NCBI RefSeq assembly: GCF_002943525.1
Contig: NZ_CP025394.1
Coordinates: 4,836,001 to 4,900,000, forward strand
Direction of reading: 5' to 3'
From: Kitasatospora sp. MMS16-BH015
GTDB taxonomy: Bacteria > Actinomycetota > Actinomycetes > Streptomycetales > Streptomycetaceae
DNA: 64,000 bases
In this document: positions 7,812 to 16,257 of the stretch, one piece after another
How the letters are laid out: every line of letters starts with the position of its first letter
Position numbering within the stretch: the stretch's first letter is position 1
Made by a program: the position numbers and the translations under genes
The notes under the pieces: model-generated
Databases searched by the model: none
Told to the model about the DNA's origin: nothing
The model's input: only the letters and a program-made list of their open reading frames with translations

Positions 7812-9437
7812 TCAGCCGGCCAGGGCCACCGCGGTGTCCAGCCCGGCCGAGCGGCTGAGCGCCTCGGCGAGCGAGTCCGTCGCCCCGGCAGCCGGACCGG
7901 TGGCGCGCCAGGCGACGAAGGCGTCCGGGCGAACCAGCACCGCGCCGCCCGCCGAGACCCCGTACGCCTCGGCCCAGTCGCGGTCCTTGGGCTTCAACTC
8001 GCTCTCCGGGCCGACCCGGTGGACCCGCAGCGGGACACCGAGCCGCTCGGCGGCCTGGGTCGCGGCCTCCGCCCAGGCGGAGCCGGCCTCGTCGGTGAGC
8101 AGCACGTAGGAGTCCCAGAACAGGTCGATGGTGGAGACGACCTCGCCGTCCCGCTCGACCCAGACGTGCGGGGCCCGGGTGCCGGGCACGCCGGTGAGCT
8201 GGAGCTGCGGGCTGAGCACCGGGCCGTCGCCCTCGCCGGTGATGGAGGAGGAGGTGTAGCGGTACCCGAGGGTGATGATGATGTCGTCCACCATCTCGGC
8301 CCGGTCCTGGTCGGTGGCGTGGCCGTGCCGGATCCGGTTGCGGACCATCGCCTGCGCCGCCATCGCGGAGCCGACCGCGTGGCGCTCGGCGTGGTACGTG
8401 TCGAGCAGGGGGTCACCCGCCCAGCCCTTGAGCACGGCCGCCAGCTTCCACGCGAGGTTGTGGGCGTCGTGGATGCCGGTGTTGGCGCCGAAGCCGCCGG
8501 CCGGCGGGTGCAGGTGGGCGGCGTCGCCGGCCAGGAAGACCCGCTGGGTGCGGAAGCGCTCGGCGACCAGCTGGGCGCCCTGCCACGGCACCTTGTCGAC
8601 CACCTCGACCGCGAGGTCGGCCTTGCCGGCCGCCGTGCGCACGATCTCGACGCAGCGCTCGTCGGTGAAGTCCTCCGGCTTCTCGCCGCGCTCGGGGTGG
8701 TAGATGGGGGCGGCCAGGTACGGGTCGCAGCCGTGCAGCCGGGAGAGGCCCATCAGCGTGCCGTTGACATTGGCGTAGCAGAGGATGAACTTGCGGCCCT
8801 TGAGCACCGTCTCCAGCTCGGGCGCCTTGAAGTAGATGCTGAGCGCGTTGAAGACCGTCCCGCGCCCGTGCCGTTCCACCCCGAGGTGCTTGCGGACGCT
8901 GCTGTTCGCGCCGTCGGCCCCCACCAGGTAGTCGGCCCGGATGGTGAAGCGCTTGCCGGTGGCGTTCTCCTCGGCGACGGCGGTGACGCCGTCCTCGTCC
9001 TGGGTGAACTCGATCAGCCGGGTGCCGAACCGGACGTCCGAGCCGAACTCCCGGGCCTTCTCGACCAGGACCTTCTCGTAGCGGTCCTGCCCGCAGCCCA
9101 TCACCCGCTCGGGGCTGACCGTCGGGCCGTCCAGCGAGGGGGCCTCCAGGACCACCGCGTCGTCGATCCCGGCGAAGGTGTCGACCTGGATGATCCCGCC
9201 CTCGAAGTAGGGGTGGGAGTCGCCCATCTCCAGCGCCCGGATGTCGGCGTGGATGCCGGCGGCCCGGAACAGCTCCAGGGTGCGCGCCTGGAGACCCGGG
9301 GCGCGGGGCAGCAGCGACGTACCGTCGCGCTTCTCGAGCACCATCGTGCGGATCCCGTGGCGCCCGCTGAAGAGGGCGGTGGAGAGGCCGACCGGCCCGG
9401 CTCCCACGATCAGCACAGGGATGTTCACGTCATACAT
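7812..9437 (-). CDS. class A FAD monooxygenase with thioredoxin-like domain (2)
   Basis: A 541-residue aromatic hydroxylase. FAD site VLIVGAGPVGLSTALFSGRH near the N-terminus, DG motif in LVGADGANSSVRK, GD motif in FLAGDAAHLHPPAGGFGANTG, then the DAHNLAWKLAAVLKG helix; the C-terminal thioredoxin-like domain ends in GGAVLVRPDAFVAWR. Distinct from copy 1 in the substrate half, so a different ring or step is expected. Candidates are hydroxylation, epoxidation, or the Baeyer-Villiger type cleavage that starts xanthone formation. ATG 9437 follows GGGGACACGC. Transcribed away from the methyltransferase at 9656. Confidence 0.9.
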   Translation of the reverse strand: MYDVNIPVLIVGAGPVGLSTALFSGRHGIRTMVLEKRDGTSLLPRAPGLQARTLELFRAAGIHADIRALEMGDSHPYFEGGIIQVDTFAGIDDAVVLEAPSLDGPTVSPERVMGCGQDRYEKVLVEKAREFGSDVRFGTRLIEFTQDEDGVTAVAEENATGKRFTIRADYLVGADGANSSVRKHLGVERHGRGTVFNALSIYFKAPELETVLKGRKFILCYANVNGTLMGLSRLHGCDPYLAAPIYHPERGEKPEDFTDERCVEIVRTAAGKADLAVEVVDKVPWQGAQLVAERFRTQRVFLAGDAAHLHPPAGGFGANTGIHDAHNLAWKLAAVLKGWAGDPLLDTYHAERHAVGSAMAAQAMVRNRIRHGHATDQDRAEMVDDIIITLGYRYTSSSITGEGDGPVLSPQLQLTGVPGTRAPHVWVERDGEVVSTIDLFWDSYVLLTDEAGSAWAEAATQAAERLGVPLRVHRVGPESELKPKDRDWAEAYGVSAGGAVLVRPDAFVAWRATGPAAGATDSLAEALSRSAGLDTAVALAG

Positions 9438-9555
9438 GCGTGTCCCCTCATGAACTCATGAACAGTGGCGGGTCGATCCGGCACTGCGTCAGGGGTACCG
9501 GCGCGAACTCGAGGATTCCTGGCTTCACGGTCGGGCCCCGGGCCGCCGCGACCCC

Positions 9556-9584
9556 TCCAGACAGGTTCGAGGGTTGCTCCATCT
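9556..9584 (+). promoter_or_regulatory. SARP-type triple heptamer upstream of methyltransferase
   Basis: TCCAGAC (9556), TCGAGGG (9567) and TCCATCT (9578) have an exact 11-base period and end 71 bases before the ATG at 9656. The TCGAG centre followed by TCCATC recurs at other promoters of the cluster. Confidence 0.6.
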
Positions 9585-9655
9585 CCGGCTGTCAGCGTCA
9601 CACCCCGACAGGTGCGGCGCCTGGCAGGCAGGCGTCCAGGAAAGGAGTCTCAGCA

Positions 9656-10675
9656 ATGACTACCAAGGCCCCGGACGTCGGTACCGCCGCGGGGATACTG
9701 CGCCTCGGCAACGCGTTCTGCGATGCCAAGGCCCTCCTGACGGCTGTGGAACTCGACCTGTTCACACAGCTGCACAAGGCGCCGAGCGGTTCGGCCACCG
9801 TCGAGGAGGTCAAGGATCTGCTCGGGCTGCACGGCCGGGGCCTGCAGGACTTCCTCGACCTGCTGGTCGCGCTGCGGATCCTGGAGCGCCAGGAGGGCCG
9901 CTACCGCAACGCGGAGGGTACCGACCGGCACCTGGTGCGCGGTGGCGAGGCCTATGTCGGCGGCTTCCTGCTGCGCTCCAGCCGCAACCTCTACCCGGCC
10001 TGGGGCCGGCTGGAGGAGGCGCTGCGCACGGGGCAGCAGCAGTCCGGCAGCCACTACGACGAGGTGACCCAGAACCCCGAGATCCTCCGCCAGTTCATCG
10101 GCAGCATGGACGCCTTCACCAACGTGCTCGGCGCCCAGCTGATCGAGGCGTACGACTGGTCCGGCCACGGCTCGGTGGTGGACGTGGGCGGCGCGCGCGG
10201 CAACCTGGCCTCGCAGATCGTCCGGGCCCGGCCGCACCTGGCCGGGCGCGTCTTCGACCTGCCCGAGATGAAGCCGTTCGCCGAGGAGCTGATCGCGGAG
10301 CTCGGCCTGACCGGCAAGCTGGAGTTCCACGGCGGCAGCTTCTTCACCGACCCGCTGCCCTCGGCGGACGTGGTGGTGCTCGGCCACGTGCTGCACGACT
10401 GGGACCCGCAGCAGCGCAGCATGCTGGTGCACAAGGCCTTCGACGCGGTCAACCCCGGCGGCACGCTGCTGGTCTACGACCGGATGCTGGACGACGAGCC
10501 GGAGCACGCCGAGAACCTGGTGATCAGCCTCGACATGCTGCTGGTGACCGACGGCGGCTCGGAGTACCCGGCCGCCGAGATCGTGGGCTACGCGGAGCAC
10601 GCCGGCTTCGCCGGCACCGAGGTCGTCCCGCTGGGCGACTTCGACACCCTGGTGATCTGCCGCAAGGCGGCCTGA
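9656..10675 (+). CDS. SAM-dependent O-methyltransferase (acetylserotonin-MT type, 1)
   Basis: A 339-residue small-molecule O-methyltransferase. An N-terminal winged-helix dimerisation domain (LRLGNAFCDAKALLTAVELD) precedes the Rossmann domain with motif I VVDVGGARGNLASQIV and the VVVLGHVLHDWDPQQRSML region that carries the usual catalytic His in HDWD. ATG follows AAAGGAG. Its closest relative in the window is the convergent gene at 10745-11758, with the same N-terminal block, so they arose by duplication and inversion. It should methylate a phenol of the polyketide. Confidence 0.9.
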   Translation: MTTKAPDVGTAAGILRLGNAFCDAKALLTAVELDLFTQLHKAPSGSATVEEVKDLLGLHGRGLQDFLDLLVALRILERQEGRYRNAEGTDRHLVRGGEAYVGGFLLRSSRNLYPAWGRLEEALRTGQQQSGSHYDEVTQNPEILRQFIGSMDAFTNVLGAQLIEAYDWSGHGSVVDVGGARGNLASQIVRARPHLAGRVFDLPEMKPFAEELIAELGLTGKLEFHGGSFFTDPLPSADVVVLGHVLHDWDPQQRSMLVHKAFDAVNPGGTLLVYDRMLDDEPEHAENLVISLDMLLVTDGGSEYPAAEIVGYAEHAGFAGTEVVPLGDFDTLVICRKAA

Positions 10676-10685
10676 CCGGTCAACG

Positions 10686-10731
10686 GCAAGGAGGGCGCCC
10701 CCGGACCTCGGTCCGGGGGCGCCCTCCTTGC
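10686..10731. terminator. bidirectional terminator between paralogous methyltransferases
   Basis: Arms 10686-10707 and 10710-10731 are perfectly complementary over 22 bases with almost no spacer, so the effective loop is four to six bases. It lies between two convergent stops. Confidence 0.75.
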
Positions 10732-10744
10732 GAGGCCCCGCCGT

Positions 10745-11758
10745 TCAGCCGGCCTTGCGGCAGAGCACGAGCGTGTCGAAGTCGGCGAGCGGCCGGTGGG
10801 TGACCTCGGTGAAGCCCGCCGCCCGCGCCTGGGCACCGATCTCGGCGACGGTGTACTCGGCGCCGCCCTCGGTGACCAGCAGCATGTTCAGACTGGCGAC
10901 CAGGTTCTCGGTGTCGTCGGGCAGCTCGCCCAGCATCCGGTCGTAGACCAGCAGCGCCCCGCCGGGGTTGACCGCGCGGTACGCCTTGTCGAGCAGCTGC
11001 TGCCGCTGCGCAGGGTCCCAGTCGTGCAGGATGTGGCCTAGCACGAGCACGTCCGCCGAGGGCAGCGCGTCCTGGAAGAAGTCGCCCGGGTGGAAGACGG
11101 CCTGTCCGGTCCGGCCGAGTTCGGCCTGGTACTCGTGGAAGAACGGCTCCAGCTGCGGAAGGTCGAAGACGTGGCCCTCCAGGCCGGGGCGGGCCGCGAG
11201 CAGTTGGCCGAGCAGGTGCCCCCGGCAGCCGCCGACGTCCAGCACCGAGCGGTACTCCACCCCCTCCAGGGCGGCGAGCAGCCGCACCCCCAGGCCCTGG
11301 GTCAGGCCGTCCATCATCCGCACGAAGTGGCCGGTGGCGACCGGGTCGTCGAGCATGCCCGTGTAGTCGACCCGGCCCTGCGGCCGGCCGGTGCGCAGCG
11401 CCTGCGCCAGGTCCGCGTAGACCGGGTAGAGGTTGATGTCCGCGCCGCGCAGGAAGCCGCCGACCGCACCGGGGCGGCTGGCCACCAGGAAGCGGTCGGC
11501 GCCCTCCGCGTTGCGGTAGCGGCCGTCGGCGTCCCGGCGCAGCAGGCCGAGGGAGGTGAGCAGCTCCAGGAAGTCGGCGAGCCCCCGGCCGTGCAGGCCG
11601 AGCCGCTGCCGGAGCCCCTCGGTGGTCGCGGGGCCTTCGTCGAGCACGGTGAAGAGGTCGAGCCGGACGGCGGTGAGCAGGGCCTTCGCGGTGCAGAACC
11701 GGTTGCCGAGTTGCAGGATGTGAGCCGCCGTACCGACGTTCTCCACGGTGGTGGTCAT
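10745..11758 (-). CDS. SAM-dependent O-methyltransferase (acetylserotonin-MT type, 2)
   Basis: A 337-residue O-methyltransferase sharing the N-terminal block VGTAAHILQLGNRFCTAKAL and the overall plan with the convergent enzyme at 9656. Motif I is SVLDVGGCRGHLLGQLL and the catalytic region is VLVLGHILHDWDPAQRQQL. ATG 11758 is preceded by CTGGAGACCC. It has its own SARP-type array upstream at 11856-11884. The two paralogues presumably methylate different hydroxyls of one scaffold. Confidence 0.9.
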   Translation of the reverse strand: MTTTVENVGTAAHILQLGNRFCTAKALLTAVRLDLFTVLDEGPATTEGLRQRLGLHGRGLADFLELLTSLGLLRRDADGRYRNAEGADRFLVASRPGAVGGFLRGADINLYPVYADLAQALRTGRPQGRVDYTGMLDDPVATGHFVRMMDGLTQGLGVRLLAALEGVEYRSVLDVGGCRGHLLGQLLAARPGLEGHVFDLPQLEPFFHEYQAELGRTGQAVFHPGDFFQDALPSADVLVLGHILHDWDPAQRQQLLDKAYRAVNPGGALLVYDRMLGELPDDTENLVASLNMLLVTEGGAEYTVAEIGAQARAAGFTEVTHRPLADFDTLVLCRKAG

Positions 11759-11844
11759 GACCGGGTCTCCAGTTCTCTGACGATGCTGCGCGGACGATGC
11801 TGTGGGGACGGTGCCGCTCGGACGAGGTGCCGGCGCACCGGAAT

Positions 11845-11884
11845 CTCGCAGCGCGGGATGGAGAACGGCTCGATCCGGGCTCGG
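11845..11884 (-). promoter_or_regulatory. SARP-type heptamer array upstream of methyltransferase 2
   Basis: Read on the minus strand: CCGAGCC, TCGAGCC, TCCATCC and CTGCGAG begin at 11884, 11873, 11862 and 11851, an exact 11-base period. The same order of elements, including CTGCGAG, occurs in front of the methyltransferase at 13534-14565. Confidence 0.65.
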
Positions 11885-11897
11885 TCCCTGCCGCGGG

Positions 11898-13358
11898 CTA
11901 CCGGCCGGCCGGTGCGGCCTCCTCCTGCGGTCGCAGCCGGGCGGGGAGCAGGAAGGTCAGCAGGAAGGCCACCGCGAGCAGGGCCGTCTCGCACCAGAGG
12001 ACCTGGGAGATCGCGGGGGAGAAGCCCTCCTGCCGGCCCAGCAGCCCGAAGAACAGCACGCCCAGCCCCGCGACACCGGCCGCGGCACCCAGCTGGTTGA
12101 CGGTGTTGAGGACGCCGGAGGCGGACCCGGCGTCCTCGTGCGGCACTTCGGACAGCACCAGCTCGATCATGGGCGAGGCCACCAGGCCCATGCCCAGGCC
12201 CATCACCAGCAGCGCCGGCGCGAGGGCCCAGGCGTCGGCGGCCGCGCTGTGGTGACGAATCGTCAGGAGCAGCGCCACCACGCCGACCGTCATCACCGCG
12301 ATGCCGCCGCTGAGCACGATCCGGCCCAGGCGCTTGGCGGCCAGCGGGGAGAACGAGGAGGTGGCCACCACCCCGAGCGAGAACGGCAGGACCGCCAGGC
12401 CCGCGCCACCCGCGGAGAAGCCCATGCCGTTCTGGAGGAAGTAGGTGAAGGGGAAGAAGAAGCCGGCCACGGCGGCGAAGAAGAACAGCAGCAAGACCAG
12501 CCCGACCGTGAACGTCCGCCTGCCGAACAGCGCCGGCTGGACCAGCGCGAAGCCGTCCCGCCGCTGCTTGGCCCGCTCGTGGGCGGCGAACGCCAGGAGC
12601 AGCGGGACGGAGCAGCCCATCGCGACGAACGACCAGGTGGGCCAGCCGAGTTCGCGGCCCTGCACCAGCGGGTACAGCACCGCGAGGAGTGCCGCGGTCA
12701 CCAGCAGCACGCCCACCCCGTCCAGCCGTCGGGCGTCCGGGGCCTTCGACTCGCGGACGTACCGGGCCACCCCGGCCAGCGCCACCAGCCCGACCGGCAG
12801 GTTGATGAGGAAGATCGGCCGCCAGGACCACCCGAACAGGTTCGCGTTGATCAACAGGCCGCCGAGCACCGGCCCGAGCACCGAGGCCAGCCCGGAGAGG
12901 GCGCCGAACAGCCCGAACACCTTGGCCCGCTCGCTGTCCGGGAACGACACCTGGAAGATCGACAGCCCCTGGGTCACCACCAGGGCTCCGCCGAGGCCCT
13001 GGAAGACCCGCGCGAGGATGAGCGCCGAGGGGGTCGGCGCGGCGCCGCAGCCGGCCGAGGCGATCAGGAACAGGACGATCCCGATGAGCAGCACCCGCTT
13101 GCGCCCCAGCAGGTCGCCGACCCGCCCGGCCGTCACCAGGCAGAGCGCGAAGGTGAGGGTGTACGCCTCGACGACCCACTGGAGGGCCGCGCCGCTCGCG
13201 TGCAGGTGCTGCTGGAGTCCGGGCAGCGCCACCACGACGATCGAGGTGTCGACGAGGTCGAGCGCCATCGCGACCAGGACGAAGACCGCCGCGCGCCAGC
13301 GCATCGGGTCGGGGCCGCTCGGGGCGGCCAGGCCGACTTGGTCGGGTGCGATCGTCAT
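11898..13358 (-). CDS. DHA2-family MFS exporter (1)
   Basis: A 486-residue drug:H+ antiporter of the 14-helix DHA2 type. Motif A region GRVGDLLGRKRVLL, the helix-1 motif LDLVDTSIVVVALPGL, and a central drop in hydrophobicity (VRESKAPDARRLDG) between the two halves are all visible. It sits in the inner membrane and probably exports the product, giving self-resistance. Start ATG follows GACGGAGAGAAC. It lies between two O-methyltransferase genes on the same strand but is separated from the upstream one by a hairpin. Other DHA2 genes are at 33040-34548 and 58386-59864. Confidence 0.87.
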   Translation of the reverse strand: MTIAPDQVGLAAPSGPDPMRWRAAVFVLVAMALDLVDTSIVVVALPGLQQHLHASGAALQWVVEAYTLTFALCLVTAGRVGDLLGRKRVLLIGIVLFLIASAGCGAAPTPSALILARVFQGLGGALVVTQGLSIFQVSFPDSERAKVFGLFGALSGLASVLGPVLGGLLINANLFGWSWRPIFLINLPVGLVALAGVARYVRESKAPDARRLDGVGVLLVTAALLAVLYPLVQGRELGWPTWSFVAMGCSVPLLLAFAAHERAKQRRDGFALVQPALFGRRTFTVGLVLLLFFFAAVAGFFFPFTYFLQNGMGFSAGGAGLAVLPFSLGVVATSSFSPLAAKRLGRIVLSGGIAVMTVGVVALLLTIRHHSAAADAWALAPALLVMGLGMGLVASPMIELVLSEVPHEDAGSASGVLNTVNQLGAAAGVAGLGVLFFGLLGRQEGFSPAISQVLWCETALLAVAFLLTFLLPARLRPQEEAAPAGR

Positions 13359-13490
13359 GTGTTCTCTCCGTCAGCGTCTTGGGCCGTGCCCGCGCGGCGA
13401 TCGGCGCCGACGGGCCGGGGGGCGGTACCCGCGACGGGAGATGCTGGCAGGCTCGGCTCGGGTGGCGGTCGAGCGCCGACGGGGACGCGC

Positions 13491-13524
13491 GAGGGCCCCT
13501 CCGGCCGTGTCCGGAGGGGCCCTC
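13491..13524 (-). terminator. hairpin after methyltransferase 3
   Basis: A perfect 14-base stem (13491-13504 with 13511-13524) and six-base loop, directly after the minus-strand stop at 13534. Confidence 0.65.
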
Positions 13525-13533
13525 GACGGTGCG

Positions 13534-14565
13534 TCAGGAGGCGATCGGCGCCGCTTCCAGTGCGTGGTAGAGGTACGGGCAGGGCAGCGGGGTGGCGGCG
13601 GTGAGCCGCAGGCCGGCGCCGGCGAACAGCTGCTCGTACTCCGCCAGGGTGCGCTCGCGGCCGGTGGTCATCACCAGCATCTCGATGTCGGAGATGGCCG
13701 CACCCAGCGCGTCGCCCGGGTCCTCGTCGGTGCTCTCGCCCTCGGACAGCACCGAGGTGAAGACGACGACCCGGCCGCCCTCGGGGAGGACCTCGCGGAT
13801 GTTGCCGAGGATCCGGATGCTCTCCTCGTCGTTCCAGTCGTGCAGGATGTTCTTCAGCAGGTACACGTCCCCACCGGCGGGCACCGACTCGAAGAACGAG
13901 CCCACGGTGATGTCGCAGCGGTCGTCGAGCCCGGCCTCGGCGAGCACGCCGGCGGTCTCCACGACGCCGTTGGCGGTGTCGAACACGGTGCCGCGCAGCC
14001 CGGAGTTGGCGCCGAGCACGGCCGCCAGCAGGGTGCCGCGGCCGCCGCCGACGTCCACCGCGTGCCGGAAGCGGGTGAAGTCGAAGTGCTTGACGATCGC
14101 GGGTGACTGCACGTCACTGCCGCCGGTCATCGCGGCGTGGAAGGTGGCGGCCAGCTTCGGGTCGTTCTTGAAGTGCTCGAAGAGCGGGGCGCCGTTGGCG
14201 ATGTCGAACGCCGACCGCCCGGTGCGCACCGACTCCTCCAGCACCTCCCAGGCCCGCCAGACCGCGGGGTTGGCGTGCATGTCGGACAGCGGCCCGAACT
14301 GCTCGGACACCGGGGTGGCCCGGTAGCCGTCGGCGTCCTGGAAGAGCACGCCCGCCTTGACCGCGGCGTACAGCAGGCGGCGCAGGCTGCGCGGGTGGGC
14401 CCCGGTGAGCTCGATCAGCTGCTCGGCGGTCCGGGGCCGCTCGGCCACCGCGTCGAGGATGCCGAGGCTCGACACGGTCGCGCCGATCTGGTGGAGGGCG
14501 AATCCGAAGGCCAGCGGCAGGTACTCCGCGGCGGTCGCCGGCTGCGTCGGGATCTGACTGCTCAT
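13534..14565 (-). CDS. SAM-dependent O-methyltransferase (3)
   Basis: A 343-residue O-methyltransferase of the acetylserotonin/TcmN-like group. Dimerisation domain PLAFGFALHQIGATVSSLGI, winged helix TAEQLIELTGAHPRSLRRLL, motif I HAVDVGGGRGTLLAAVL and the LLKNILHDWNDEESIRILGN region with the conserved His. The internal ATG at 14565, preceded by AAGGGAG, is the start; the frame open to 14952 runs antisense to the P450 and is rejected. Diverges from P450 17 kb-side gene over a 250-base region with SARP boxes on both strands. More similar in layout to the enzyme at 25807 than to the 9656/10745 pair. Confidence 0.9.
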   Translation of the reverse strand: MSSQIPTQPATAAEYLPLAFGFALHQIGATVSSLGILDAVAERPRTAEQLIELTGAHPRSLRRLLYAAVKAGVLFQDADGYRATPVSEQFGPLSDMHANPAVWRAWEVLEESVRTGRSAFDIANGAPLFEHFKNDPKLAATFHAAMTGGSDVQSPAIVKHFDFTRFRHAVDVGGGRGTLLAAVLGANSGLRGTVFDTANGVVETAGVLAEAGLDDRCDITVGSFFESVPAGGDVYLLKNILHDWNDEESIRILGNIREVLPEGGRVVVFTSVLSEGESTDEDPGDALGAAISDIEMLVMTTGRERTLAEYEQLFAGAGLRLTAATPLPCPYLYHALEAAPIAS

Positions 14566-14650
14566 TGCACTCCCTTGGGTTCCATCAGGATCCGACCACC
14601 GTGGGTCACGGCGGTCGCGGCGCCAGCGCCGGAGGTGTACCGCCGCGAAT

Positions 14651-14690
14651 CTCGCAGCGGCCGATGGAGGATCGCTCGATCTGCGCTGGG
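14651..14690 (-). promoter_or_regulatory. SARP-type heptamer array upstream of methyltransferase 3
   Basis: Minus strand: CCCAGCG, TCGAGCG, TCCATCG and CTGCGAG begin at 14690, 14679, 14668 and 14657 with an 11-base period, matching element for element the array at 11845-11884. Confidence 0.65.
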
Positions 14691-14711
14691 CCCGCGCCCC
14701 GCGCCGCCGAC

Positions 14712-14740
14712 TCGACCGGGCTTCGAGCCGGTCCCCAGGG
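14712..14740 (+). promoter_or_regulatory. SARP-type heptamer array upstream of P450
   Basis: TCGACCG (14712), TCGAGCC (14723) and a weaker CCCAGGG (14734) at 11-base steps, 76 bases before the P450 start. Confidence 0.55.
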
Positions 14741-14815
14741 CGGGTGCCCACCCTGGGCCGGGGCCGAGCGGTACGCGCGGTCGAAACGTTGCGTGGAGGA
14801 GAGGGCGGTTCACAG

Positions 14816-16012
14816 ATGAGCGCGTCGAGTCCCATCGGGTATCCCCTTCCCTGGGCGCCGGCACCGGACATTCCGGAATCCTGGGCGGCCCTGGGCGAGC
14901 GGCCGCTGCAGGAGATCACGCTGCCCAGCGGTGACCCGGCCCTCCTGGTCACCCGCTACAAGGACGTACGGCGGCTGTTCGCCGACGAGCGGCTCAGCCG
15001 CAACACCTTCGGCCGGGCCTCGCGGGTCTCCGCCAGCAACGACCTGTTCGGCGACCCGAACATCGACAACGACCCGCCGCGCTACCTGACCGAACGCTCC
15101 GTGGTGATGCGGGCGTTCAGTGCGCGCCGGATCGAGGCGCTGCGCGAGGTCGTCAAGGTGATCGTCGAGGAGCTGCTGGACGCCATGGAGGCCGGGCCGC
15201 AGCCGGCCGAGCTGATGGAGGCGTTCGCCTACCCGCTGCCCATCCTGGTGATCTGCCACATGCTCGGCGTGCCGCCGCAGGACCGGCCCAAGTTCCGGCG
15301 CCTGATCGACGGCTTCCTGTCGGTCTCGGCCCTGCCCGAGGACGAGGTCGAGGAGTGCCGGAAGCAGTACTGGGAGTACCTGGCCGAGCTGATCGACGCC
15401 AAGCGGGCCGAGCCCGGCGACGACCTGATCAGCGACCTGATCGAGATCAGCCGGGAGGATCCGTCCAAGCTGACGGCCTACCAGCTGCAGCACTGGGTCA
15501 AGACGCTGCTGATCGCCGGCTACGTGACGACGGCCTCGCAGCTGGGCACCGGCATGGCCGTGCTGCTGCACCGGCCGGAGGTGGCCGCCGAGCTGAAGGC
15601 CGACCTCTCGCTGGTGCCCTCCGCCGTCGAGGAGCTGCTCCGCTACCAGATGATGGGCACCTCGCTGGGGACGCTGCGGTACGCGGTCGAGGACATCGAG
15701 CTGCTCGACGGCAGCACGGTCATCCCGAAGGGGTCGACCGTGCTGCTCTCCCAGGAGTCCAACATGGACCCCGCGGAGTTCGACGACCCGCTGAAGCTGG
15801 ACATCCACCGCACCGACAACCACCACTTGACCTTCGGCGCGGGCATCCACTTCTGCGCGGGCGCGGCCCTGGCCCGGATGGAGTTGCAGGAGGCCACCGA
15901 GGGCCTGCTGCGGCGGTTCCCGGGGCTGCGGCTCGCGGTGCCGGGCGAGGAGCTGAAGCGGCCGGTCGGCGGCTTCCTCGCCGGTTACACCGAGATCCCG
16001 GTGAGCTGGTGA
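14816..16012 (+). CDS. cytochrome P450 (1), lacking the I-helix acid
   Basis: A 398-residue soluble bacterial P450. The haem loop is FGAGIHFCAGAALARMEL with ligand Cys347, and the ExxR motif is in VEELLRYQMM. The I-helix reads LLIAGYVTTAS: the acid of the usual (A/G)Gx(D/E)T motif is Val237, so proton delivery to the bound oxygen must differ. Such replacements occur in P450s doing unusual chemistry. ATG follows GTGGAGGAGAGG. A ferredoxin starts five bases after the stop and an FAD monooxygenase follows, so this is one operon. Possible reactions are ring closure, such as a methylenedioxy bridge, or hydroxylation. Confidence 0.92.
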   Translation: MSASSPIGYPLPWAPAPDIPESWAALGERPLQEITLPSGDPALLVTRYKDVRRLFADERLSRNTFGRASRVSASNDLFGDPNIDNDPPRYLTERSVVMRAFSARRIEALREVVKVIVEELLDAMEAGPQPAELMEAFAYPLPILVICHMLGVPPQDRPKFRRLIDGFLSVSALPEDEVEECRKQYWEYLAELIDAKRAEPGDDLISDLIEISREDPSKLTAYQLQHWVKTLLIAGYVTTASQLGTGMAVLLHRPEVAAELKADLSLVPSAVEELLRYQMMGTSLGTLRYAVEDIELLDGSTVIPKGSTVLLSQESNMDPAEFDDPLKLDIHRTDNHHLTFGAGIHFCAGAALARMELQEATEGLLRRFPGLRLAVPGEELKRPVGGFLAGYTEIPVSW

Positions 16013-16017
16013 CGGCC

Positions 16018-16257
16018 ATGGGCTCCCTGCGCGTCTCGGCCGACCGGGAGAGCTGTGTGACCAGCAGCCTCTGCGTCTACCGGCTGCCCCAGGTGTTCGA
16101 CCAGGACGCCGAGGGCCGGGTGCTGGTGGTGGACGAGCAGCCGCCGGACGGGCTGCTCCGCGAGTTGCAGCGCGCCCGGCGCGGCTGCCCGACCCGGTCG
16201 ATCCGGCTCGAGGGGCCGGGCGTCGAGCCCGACGAGGCGGGGGAGGCCACGCCATGA
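16018..16257 (+). CDS. 3Fe-4S type ferredoxin
   Basis: A 79-residue ferredoxin. The cluster cysteines are Cys13 and Cys19 in ESCVTSSLCVYRLPQVF and Cys57 in RRGCPTRSIRL, the three-cysteine pattern of single-cluster ferredoxins that feed electrons to Streptomyces P450s. It starts five bases after the P450 stop and its own stop overlaps the next ATG by four bases. It is the only ferredoxin in the window, so it may also serve the P450s at 26928 and 30157. A ferredoxin reductase is not present and must come from elsewhere. Confidence 0.87.
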   Translation: MGSLRVSADRESCVTSSLCVYRLPQVFDQDAEGRVLVVDEQPPDGLLRELQRARRGCPTRSIRLEGPGVEPDEAGEATP

